A DNA stretch of 12,458 nt from Candidatus Kerfeldbacteria bacterium (GTDB taxonomy: Bacteria; Patescibacteriota; Patescibacteriia; SBBC01): NCBI GenBank assembly GCA_903854795.1, contig CAINXF010000143.1, positions 1 through 12,458 on the forward strand, read 5' to 3'. Below the pieces are notes generated by a model, which did not search any database, had not been told where the DNA came from, and saw only the letters and a program-made list of their open reading frames with translations. Below, piece after piece: positions 1 through 4,330 of the stretch (positions are counted from its first letter, which is position 1; the number at the start of each line of letters is the position of its first letter). The position numbers were made by a program, and so were the translations under genes.

Positions 1-214
1 CACTGAGGTGTTCCTTCAGTTTCGTCGCAATCCGCATCGGACTGTCTTTCACGACCGGCGCGAGCTGCATCGCGAGGTTTGTGGCGTAGTCACCGAACCT
101 TCCATCGGTCGACACATCGACCCGCACGCTCGGCGCTTGTGAACGGTATTCCTCGAACAGCGCAATGACCGCGTCGGCGAGATGCTTCTTCAATTGTTGG
201 ACCATGGTCGTCAT
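1..214 (-). CDS. argS: Arginyl-tRNA synthetase, N-terminal fragment (runs off the window)
   Basis: Reading leftward from ATG at 214, 71 codons are visible before the window ends. The segment DGRFGDYATNLAMQLAP followed by SPMRIATKLKEHL matches the start of arginyl-tRNA synthetase: the N-terminal Add1 domain, which contacts the D-loop of tRNA-Arg, normally has a G-D-(Y/F)-x-(T/S)-N-x-A motif followed by a P-x-x-I-A-x-x-(I/L) helix. The catalytic HIGH and KMSKS regions lie outside the window. The enzyme charges tRNA-Arg in the cytoplasm. A second in-frame ATG lies at 205; neither start has a Shine-Dalgarno (SD) sequence, and a good -10 box ends only nine bases before the first, so the mRNA may be leaderless. 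The identification rests on a short stretch but the motif is distinctive. Confidence 0.82.
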   Translation of the reverse strand, partial: MTTMVQQLKKHLADAVIALFEEYRSQAPSVRVDVSTDGRFGDYATNLAMQLAPVVKDSPMRIATKLKEHLS

Positions 215-223
215 GATGATTGC

Positions 224-252
224 AGTATAGCGAATTTCTACAAATGACTAAA
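224..252 (-). promoter_or_regulatory. Promoter for argS, near-leaderless
   Basis: TATACT (224-229) is a good -10 box. A weak -35, TTTAGT (247-252), lies 17 bases upstream. The -10 box ends nine bases before the argS ATG, so transcription would begin within about three bases of the start codon. No SD sequence is present. The -10 is convincing, the -35 is not. Confidence 0.5.
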
Positions 253-374
253 GACGTTGCGCATCCCGCCGAACGTAAAAAGTTCGCAAGGTGAACCAGG
301 CCTGGAAACAGATGTTCCAAGCCCGGGTGCTGCGCGATTGCAGCGATTCGAAACGAGCGATGTGCCCCGATGCG

Positions 375-518
375 TCAGGGCGTCATCGGAGGGTCCGACT
401 CCTCCGGTTTCTTCGGCTCGGGCGCATCCGGCGGGACGTCAGCGAAGAATCCGGTACGCCGCGTATCCGTCAAACGCGGCGGGACCTCGGTATGCTCAGG
501 AAGCCAGCCCGGTTTCAT
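375..518 (-). CDS. Possible 47-aa proline-rich small protein
   Basis: This short ORF starts at ATG 518 and ends with TGA at 375. The start is preceded by AAAGGGGA about six bases upstream, an imperfect but usable SD sequence. The product begins MKPGWLPEHTEVPPRL and ends in a charged proline-rich tail containing PPDAPEPKKPEE. It has no membrane segment or cysteine and looks intrinsically disordered. It fills part of the gap between argS and the ATP-grasp gene and would lie downstream of that gene on the same strand, behind the hairpin at 552-584. I do not recognise a family. The SD sequence and third-position GC favour a real gene; the short length argues for caution. Confidence 0.35.
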   Translation of the reverse strand: MKPGWLPEHTEVPPRLTDTRRTGFFADVPPDAPEPKKPEESDPPMTP

Positions 519-551
519 GTGTGTTCCCCTTTCGTGGGAGACATAGTTGGT

Positions 552-584
552 GCCCGGGCTTCATCACGATGACGAAACCCGGGC
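552..584 (-). terminator. Hairpin upstream of the small ORF (possible terminator)
   Basis: Arms GCCCGGG (552-558) and CCCGGGC (578-584) pair perfectly over 7 bp. Inside them TCATC and GATGA can stack further. No U-tract follows on either strand, so it may be a weak or Rho-assisted terminator or a processing/stability hairpin between the ATP-grasp gene and the small ORF. Confidence 0.35.
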
Positions 585-594
585 GTGGAAATGC

Positions 595-622
595 TTGACA
601 GGACAGCTACTGACCGTATCCT
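595..622 (+). promoter_or_regulatory. Sigma-70-type promoter pointing into the 3' end of the ATP-grasp gene
   Basis: A perfect TTGACA (595-600) is followed after 16 bases by TATCCT (617-622). Transcription would start near 629 and run rightward, antisense to the 3' end of the leftward gene that ends at 700. No convincing protein-coding gene lies downstream on this strand. Confidence 0.45.
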
Positions 623-638
623 TCGTTATGCAGGGAGC

Positions 639-675
639 GGGAAGACCTCTAGGCCGCAAAACCAGTGGTCTCCCC
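639..675 (-). terminator. 3' stem-loop after the ATP-grasp gene
   Basis: Read on the minus strand, GGGGAGACC and GGTCTTCCC pair over 9 bp with one G-U wobble around a 19-base loop. On the plus strand the same position would be an A-C mismatch, so the structure suits the leftward transcript, i.e. the 3' end of the gene stopping at 700. There is no U-tract. Confidence 0.4.
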
Positions 676-699
676 TCCTTGTGTTCATGAGGTCACGAA

Positions 700-1983
700 C
701 TACCCGCCGTTCTCCGAGATCACGCACCCGAGCTGGAGGCAGTCGGTCGCGCCGTGCACCTTCTTGTCCTTCCGGGCCGTCACGATGATGTCCGCGACCG
801 CACGAATGCCGAAGTGCACGGTGACACGGGTGAACCAGCCGTCGGTCGTGATGCTGCCGTCATCCCGGAACGAACGGAACGAGAACGGGCGGTTCACGAC
901 CTCCTCCTGGACGACGTACTGCCGCGGGGAACGTTTTGCCTCACGGAGCGCGTCCTCAAGTCCGTCGTCGTCACGGAAGATCGTGCCCTTCATGCCGTAC
1001 GAGATCGTCTCTTTGACGACGTACGGCGTGCCGTTGAGCTCGCGGCGCCACCTCGCGTCAGGTTCGACCGTCTCGATGAAGAACGTCCGGGGGATGTAGC
1101 TACGGACGAGATCGAGCGACCGCGCGAAGATCTGCGACCGGAGGATCGCTTCGATCTCGGGATCTTCTTCGTCGTTCCGGAGGAACGCGAGCACGGCCTT
1201 CGAACCGAGGAACGGCTTCGGCGGGATAAGGAAATCGATCTCGCCGGAGGCAGCACCGATGAACAGCGCGTCGATGAGCGGCTGGTTGTGGTGCATGAAC
1301 GGCAGGTCGAGGTACAGCCGCGCCGGAACCGGCATGTCCCGGACGAAGACGGCGCCGTCGACGACGCGCGCCTCTTCTTCACGGAACAGCGTGACGCCGA
1401 TGCCGCGAGCGGCAAGTGCCCGGGCGAGGATCCGGAGCTCCGGCTCGTAGAACCGTTCCTGATCCGCATAGACGATCGCGAGCCGCGGGTCGTTCCGCCG
1501 TTCGATCTGACGAACGAGCGCATCGACCACGCCGGGAAACATAGATCCGCCGTAACCGATCGCATCACGGACCTGCGCAGCGACCGTCGAGTAACCGAGG
1601 CCGTGCTTGTTGTGGCCGTCAATCTCGGCAATGCGCCACTGGCCTTCCGTATCGATCATGAAGTCGACCTTGCAGATGCCGGGGACGCCGCTCGGACGAC
1701 GGTGCTGGACCGACGCGTAGCGCGTGGGAATGCCGGTACCGAGCGTCCGGCCGATCTTCTTCCATGCCGCGCCGTTGATGAGCGTCGGCATCGTGGCGAT
1801 CGCCGCGATGCGTCCGATGCCGCCGAGACAGTCATGGAGCGCCACCGCGAACGATCCGAGCGCATCGGCGTCGGCACGGCTGACCGTGAAGACATCGGGC
1901 GACAGGACGAACGTGTGCTGCGGATCGATCCAAAGGCCGGACTTAGTGACGAGCGCGTGCAGCGTTTCGCGAGTGAGTTCCAT
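700..1983 (-). CDS. ATP-grasp protein resembling glutathionylspermidine synthase
   Basis: This is a 427-residue soluble protein. KVDFMIDTEGQWRIAEID (about 105-122) resembles the 'D-F-x-x-D ... E-x-N' segment of the glutathionylspermidine-synthase pre-ATP-grasp family (PF03738 type). FLGSKAVLAFLRN (258-270) matches that family's 'SK-ALL-L' helix. YVVKETISYGMKGTIF (321-336) looks like the ATP-grasp glycine-rich lysine strand, and QYVVQEEV (355-362) like the hinge. The order of these pieces fits the circularly permuted ATP-grasp layout. Such enzymes form amide bonds using ATP; the substrate cannot be read from the sequence. ATG at 1983 has GGAG seven bases upstream. It follows the HAD gene on the same strand after 134 bases. 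A longer antisense ORF overlaps it but has no motifs. Confidence in the fold is moderate, in the substrate low. Confidence 0.6.
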   Translation of the reverse strand: MELTRETLHALVTKSGLWIDPQHTFVLSPDVFTVSRADADALGSFAVALHDCLGGIGRIAAIATMPTLINGAAWKKIGRTLGTGIPTRYASVQHRRPSGVPGICKVDFMIDTEGQWRIAEIDGHNKHGLGYSTVAAQVRDAIGYGGSMFPGVVDALVRQIERRNDPRLAIVYADQERFYEPELRILARALAARGIGVTLFREEEARVVDGAVFVRDMPVPARLYLDLPFMHHNQPLIDALFIGAASGEIDFLIPPKPFLGSKAVLAFLRNDEEDPEIEAILRSQIFARSLDLVRSYIPRTFFIETVEPDARWRRELNGTPYVVKETISYGMKGTIFRDDDGLEDALREAKRSPRQYVVQEEVVNRPFSFRSFRDDGSITTDGWFTRVTVHFGIRAVADIIVTARKDKKVHGATDCLQLGCVISENGG

Positions 1984-2117
1984 TGGGTAGCTCCGATCGG
2001 ATGGGAATTCGTATGCGTGCCGTGGGTGTGCGGCGGGGATACCAGCGACGAAATGTCACCGCCGGTAATCTGCCGCCCACCATACGACACCGAATTATCA
2101 AAGTGCGGGGAGTATTC

Positions 2118-2567
2118 TTATTTGAGGACCAAGCGCAGGTCCGTAAGTACGGTGATCGTTTTCATCGGCATTTCTGTCTTGTCGCGCGGCACTTCAGTGG
2201 AAAACTTTCCGATGCGGACCCACACGGTCTGAATGCCGAGCCTATTGCCGATCACGATCTCGTCCCGTACGCGGTCACCGACCATGTAGCTCGACGCAGG
2301 GTCGATTCGTTTCTCATCAAAATACTTTCGCAGCTCATCAGCGCTCTTGCGGTCCACGATCACCACATCATCAATTAGTGAACGTCCGAGTAGTGAACCG
2401 ATCAGTTGCTCGCGATCGCCTTCGCGTCGGGTCAGGACCACGAGGAAATATCCTCGGTCACGCGCTACACGGAGCGTCTCGCGGACACCCGGCACCAATG
2501 CACCGGTCGTCGGATCAAAGAGCGTCCGCATCCAGTCGAAAATCACAGCTTTTCGTCGTTGGTTCAT
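2118..2567 (-). CDS. Small HAD-superfamily hydrolase with atypical motif I
   Basis: This is a 149-residue Rossmann-fold protein. Motif I is VIFDWMRTLFD, with the nucleophile Asp11. The usual second Asp at +2 is Met13. Motif II is VVLT with Thr46, motif III is probably Lys74, and motif IV is MVGDRVRDE with Asp98 and Asp102. It has no large cap domain. HAD phosphatases use the +2 Asp as general acid/base; members lacking it, such as phosphonatases with DWAGT, catalyse other chemistry, so a plain phosphatase is not assured. ATG at 2567 has only a weak GGGA upstream and begins 12 bases after the U-tract of an intrinsic terminator, so expression probably depends on read-through of that terminator. 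Its first 13 bases repeat the start of the leader ORF at 2710. Confidence 0.78.
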   Translation of the reverse strand: MNQRRKAVIFDWMRTLFDPTTGALVPGVRETLRVARDRGYFLVVLTRREGDREQLIGSLLGRSLIDDVVIVDRKSADELRKYFDEKRIDPASSYMVGDRVRDEIVIGNRLGIQTVWVRIGKFSTEVPRDKTEMPMKTITVLTDLRLVLK

Positions 2568-2578
2568 AACAGTCCCAT

Positions 2579-2604
2579 AAAAAGAAAACCGGCCTTGCGG
2601 CCGG
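2579..2604 (-). terminator. Intrinsic terminator in the HAD gene leader (candidate attenuator)
   Basis: On the minus strand CCGGCC, a GCAA tetraloop and GGCCGG form a perfect 6-bp GC stem, followed by TTTTCTTTTT (2588-2579). This is a textbook Rho-independent terminator, but it sits between a strong promoter and the HAD start codon at 2567. Its 5' arm plus loop edge, CCGGCCGC, can pair over eight bases (one G-U) with GCGGTCGG at 2655-2648 in the leader. That pairing would destroy the terminator. Confidence 0.85.
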
Positions 2605-2632
2605 GCATCTGCGTTGAAGTTACTTCCTCATA

Positions 2633-2710
2633 TCACAACACGCACAGCCGACCGCTGCAAGGAGTGTGCCATGCAAAGTAATACGCGGTTTGTGCAAGTC
2701 GTTGGTTCAT
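2633..2710 (-). CDS. Candidate leader peptide, 25 aa (attenuator ORF)
   Basis: The ORF runs from ATG 2710 to TGA 2633. Its ATG lies six bases after a TAGACT -10 box, so the transcript would begin at or next to the start codon. The peptide begins MNQRLAQTA and then reads YYFAWH, a run of Tyr-Tyr-Phe-Ala-Trp-His at codons 10-15. Codons 18-21 contain the GCGGTCGG segment that can pair with the terminator 5' arm. A ribosome stalled in the aromatic run would leave that segment free; one that reaches the stop codon would partly cover it. This is how amino-acid attenuators work. The peptide itself has no recognisable family, and a non-coding leader RNA is the main alternative. Confidence 0.4.
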   Translation of the reverse strand: MNQRLAQTAYYFAWHTPCSGRLCVL

Positions 2711-2716
2711 GGAAAG

Positions 2717-2745
2717 AGTCTAGCGTTAAAATAAGTACCTGTCAA
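2717..2745 (-). promoter_or_regulatory. Strong promoter for the HAD gene leader
   Basis: TTGACA (2745-2740, perfect -35) and TAGACT (2722-2717) are separated by exactly 17 bases. The predicted start point is at about 2710, the A of the leader ATG. This is the strongest promoter in the window by consensus. Confidence 0.75.
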
Positions 2746-2751
2746 ATAAAT

Positions 2752-2797
2752 GGAGTGTCCGGGCCTGAAGAAATTCGTACACACTCCAAGCCCGGAC
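2752..2797 (-). repeat. Two interleaved perfect inverted repeats after tRNA-His
   Basis: GGAGTGT (2752-2758) pairs with ACACTCC (2781-2787), and GTCCGGGC (2757-2764) pairs with GCCCGGAC (2790-2797). The arms alternate (a-b-a'-b') and overlap by two bases, so they form either two mutually exclusive hairpins or, with trimmed stems, a pseudoknot. On the minus strand the element begins five bases after the CCA end of tRNA-His and is followed by ATTTATTT, so one of the hairpins may act as the tRNA terminator. Confidence 0.5.
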
Positions 2798-2802
2798 GAC
2801 GA

Positions 2803-2879
2803 TGGGGTGACTACCAGGACTCGAACCTGGACAAGGAGCGACACAGGCTCCCGTGCTAACCAATTACACCATAGCCACC
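2803..2879 (-). tRNA. tRNA-His(GUG): tRNA-His (anticodon GUG)
   Basis: A full cloverleaf is visible on the minus strand. The acceptor stem GTGGCTA/TAGTCAC has one G-U pair. An encoded extra G at -1 (2879) faces discriminator C73, the hallmark of histidine tRNA. The D stem is GTG/CAC, the anticodon stem is GGAGC/GCTCC with loop CTGTGTC, and the T arm is CCAGG-TTCGAGT-CCTGG. CCA is encoded (2805-2803). The anticodon occupies 2842-2844. Oddly, position 37 is U, where almost all tRNAs have a purine. It lies between the yerC hairpin and the HAD leader on the same strand, and no clear promoter of its own is seen, so it may be read from the yerC promoter. Confidence 0.9.
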
Positions 2880-2901
2880 ACAAATCTTTTCACAATGAAC
2901 A

Positions 2902-2927
2902 ACGACCCCTCCCGCGGGAAGGGTCGT
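2902..2927 (-). terminator. Terminator-like hairpin after the YerC-like gene
   Basis: ACGACCC (2902-2908) and GGGTCGT (2921-2927) form a 7-bp stem, and TCCC/GGGA continue inside it. The minus-strand sequence that follows is only moderately U-rich (TTGTTCATTG), so termination may be partial and leave read-through into tRNA-His. Confidence 0.5.
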
Positions 2928-2940
2928 ATCGACTGAAGAT

Positions 2941-3264
2941 TTACGACGCTTTCCGCGAAAGGCGTGGAGTATGTGTATGATGGTGGAAACGCGCCAGCAT
3001 GAGCTTGTAGCCACCCATCCCCTGCTCGAGCCAACGCGAGATCCGAGCGACCGTACGCGAGCTCAGACCGGTCTTCTTCACGATATCCGTATATGGCACG
3101 TCAGCATCCAACATACGCGCGGCCTGCCAACGCTTCCCGAACTCGACAAGCTCGTCCTCGGTCAAAAGGTCACGAAAAAATTTCCGCGCTTCTAGCGGGG
3201 ATTTGAGCGACAGGATCGCCCTGAACAGCTCGTTCGTCTGTGGATTGTTCCAGGTGGTAATCAT
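2941..3264 (-). CDS. yerC: TrpR-like transcriptional repressor, YerC/YecD family
   Basis: This is a 107-residue DNA-binding protein of the Trp-repressor fold. FFRDLLTEDELVEFGKRWQAARML (split here as FFRDLLTEDEL and VEFGKRWQAARML, about 29-52) is the family signature. YTDIVKKTGLSSRTVARISRWL (given in two parts, YTDIVKKTG and LSSRTVARISRWL, about 58-79) is the helix-turn-helix. The length fits the YerC/YecD family (about 100 residues), whose ligand is not established. The His-rich tail FHHHTHT is unusual. ATG 3264 has no SD sequence, and a 28-bp palindrome ends one base before it, overlapping the promoter. That strongly suggests autoregulation. A second related palindrome lies 71 bp upstream. 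Confidence 0.88.
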   Translation of the reverse strand: MITTWNNPQTNELFRAILSLKSPLEARKFFRDLLTEDELVEFGKRWQAARMLDADVPYTDIVKKTGLSSRTVARISRWLEQGMGGYKLMLARFHHHTHTPRLSRKAS

Positions 3265-3265
3265 A

Positions 3266-3293
3266 GGAATACTTTACTTTAGTAAAGTATTCC
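3266..3293. promoter_or_regulatory. 28-bp palindromic operator at the yerC start
   Basis: Arms GGAATACTTTAC (3266-3277) and GTAAAGTATTCC (3282-3293) are perfect 12-bp inverted repeats around TTTA. The core is CTTTAC-N4-GTAAAG. It covers the -10 box and ends one base before the yerC ATG. A TrpR-fold dimer bound here would block its own transcription. Confidence 0.75.
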
Positions 3294-3312
3294 ACAATCA
3301 AACAGCGGTCAA
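3284..3312 (-). promoter_or_regulatory. Promoter of the YerC-like gene
   Basis: TTGACC (3312-3307) and TACTTT (3289-3284) are 17 bases apart. The -10 box lies inside the operator arm. An alternative -10, TAAAGT, ends six bases before the ATG and would give a leaderless transcript, but it has a poor -35. Confidence 0.5.
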
Positions 3313-3342
3313 GCCCCGGTTATCCACAGAAACGACCAATCA

Positions 3343-3358
3343 CTTTACTAGAGTAAAG
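3343..3358. promoter_or_regulatory. Second operator of the same type
   Basis: CTTTACT-AG-AGTAAAG is a perfect 16-bp palindrome that shares the CTTTAC-N4-GTAAAG core with the site at 3266-3293. The centres are 71 bp apart, close to seven helical turns, with the -35 box between them. This favours cooperative binding or looping by one repressor. Confidence 0.65.
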
Positions 3359-3389
3359 CCCGTATGCTTGGATCCAAGCATACGGGCTT
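3356..3389. terminator. 34-bp perfect palindrome, probable terminator for the racemase gene
   Basis: The 17-base arms meeting at GGATCC are exactly complementary. The minus-strand racemase gene ends 45 bases upstream of it. As RNA it would be a very stable stem closed by a GATC loop. The minus-strand tail is GCTTTACT, a poor U-tract, so it may work as a terminator or RNA-stability hairpin. It shares its last three bases with the second operator. Confidence 0.5.
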
Positions 3390-3433
3390 CGATAACGAGC
3401 GATACCTCCCTTCCCGTCAGAAGTCGTTCGACC

Positions 3434-4117
3434 TCACCGAGCCCTGTGAGGCGACCGCCGCCTCAAGAGACCGGCCGTATACAACGCAAGCGTCTGCATG
3501 CTGTCCAGTACGGTCTCGGACGGCGTGAAGATGAGCTGCAGGTCGGTACAGCCAAGGACGACCTTATCGGTCCCAGCTGCGTCCCGCAGTGTGCCCAGGA
3601 GGCGCGCGCCGTTCGCTGGGCGCTGACCGTTGAGCAACTGGTGGATGACGCGGTCCAGCCGTCGTTGGTCGTCACACGACGGCACGCAGAACTCGACGCG
3701 CTCCGACGCCGACTGGTACAGTCCCGTACCGAGCGTACGGCTCGTCGCCAAAAGAAGGACGCGCGTCCACCGCCGACGCACGGCCTCTTCGGCGACGACG
3801 GTGATGAGGTTCAGCACCGGAACGCGCACCGCTCGAGCGATGTCATCATGGAACTCGTGGACGGTGTTACAGGGAATGACGATCGTCTGGGCGCCGGCCG
3901 CTTCCAGCCGCTTCGCGCCATCGATCAGCGACGTCCGATAGTACGCGGTGTGACGACCATGCGCGATGTAGCCCTGCTCTTTCTGAAGGTCGAGCGACAG
4001 GCTCCAGATGACCACCGGTGGACGTTCCTTCCCTTGTGCTGCAGCGATTAGTTGCAGGTAGAACTTCGCGGTCGTGTCCGGGCCGAGACCTCCGAGGATT
4101 CCGACAACTCTTCTCAT
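3434..4117 (-). CDS. Aspartate/glutamate racemase family protein
   Basis: This 227-residue cytoplasmic enzyme matches the cofactor-independent Asp/Glu racemase family in length and motifs. The N-terminus is VVGILGGLGPDTTAKFY (4-20). Catalytic Cys83 lies in IPCNTVHEF and Cys190 in VLGCTDL; both acid/base cysteines are present, so it should be active. The likely reaction is L-Asp to D-Asp or a related amino-acid racemisation; the substrate is not determined by these motifs. ATG 4117 is preferred because AAGGAG lies six bases upstream and the conserved sequence starts at once. A longer in-frame start at 4180 would run through the terminator hairpin at 4156-4176. The gene is divergent from smpB and has a leader with its own promoter and terminator. 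Confidence 0.88.
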   Translation of the reverse strand: MRRVVGILGGLGPDTTAKFYLQLIAAAQGKERPPVVIWSLSLDLQKEQGYIAHGRHTAYYRTSLIDGAKRLEAAGAQTIVIPCNTVHEFHDDIARAVRVPVLNLITVVAEEAVRRRWTRVLLLATSRTLGTGLYQSASERVEFCVPSCDDQRRLDRVIHQLLNGQRPANGARLLGTLRDAAGTDKVVLGCTDLQLIFTPSETVLDSMQTLALYTAGLLRRRSPHRAR

Positions 4118-4140
4118 CACCTGCTCCTTTCGTGAATTTT

Positions 4141-4176
4141 CAACGAACAACAAAACATCCCGCCTCGGGCGGGATG
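4141..4176 (-). terminator. Intrinsic terminator in the racemase leader (candidate attenuator)
   Basis: CATCCCGCC and GGCGGGATG form a perfect 9-bp stem (4156-4164 and 4168-4176) with a 3-base loop. On the minus strand TTTTGTTGTTCGTTG follows. No minus-strand gene other than a small leader ORF lies upstream, because smpB points the other way. It therefore acts before the racemase gene rather than after another gene. Confidence 0.8.
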
Positions 4177-4202
4177 GCACTTCTGCGCGGGTTACGTCGT
4201 TC

Positions 4203-4283
4203 TTACGAAACCATTACGGCAGCAGTCCCGTCTGAGGGGCTTTGGGCGAATGATCCGTAGGTATAGGACTGATGGAATTTCAT
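4203..4283 (-). CDS. Possible leader peptide, 26 aa, before the racemase gene
   Basis: The ORF runs from ATG 4283 to TAA 4203 and begins MKFHQSYTYGSFAQ. The ATG is nine bases after a TAAGGT -10 box, so the message would be nearly leaderless. It ends 27 bases before the terminator stem. CGGGA within codons 18-20 (4230-4226) can pair with TCCCG of the terminator 5' arm, a shorter and weaker antiterminator than in the HAD leader. It may be a chance ORF. Confidence 0.25.
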   Translation of the reverse strand: MKFHQSYTYGSFAQSPSDGTAAVMVS

Positions 4284-4292
4284 ACCACGGTG

Positions 4293-4321
4293 ACCTTACA
4301 TTTGACGAAGGGATATGTCAA
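4293..4321 (-). promoter_or_regulatory. Promoter of the racemase leader
   Basis: TTGACA (4321-4316, perfect) lies 17 bases from TAAGGT (4298-4293, weak). It is divergent from, and overlaps, the region just upstream of the smpB start at 4331, so the two promoters may compete. Confidence 0.5.
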
Positions 4322-4330
4322 TATACGCAT

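Noticed and set aside
754..2232. A 492-codon plus-strand frame, longer than the gene it overlaps
   Set aside because: It is antisense to the ATP-grasp gene, is rich in Arg, Asp, Glu and Val as expected for a GC-rich antisense shadow, and has no motif. The minus-strand frame has an SD sequence and ATP-grasp motifs.
3203..4051. A 282-codon plus-strand frame
   Set aside because: It runs antisense to the racemase gene, which has both catalytic cysteines and an SD sequence, and it crosses the yerC operators and the 34-bp palindrome.
4302..4327. TTGACG and TATACG as a plus-strand smpB promoter
   Set aside because: The spacing is 14 bases, too short for a normal sigma-70 promoter; only the weak CAATAT box gives sensible spacing.
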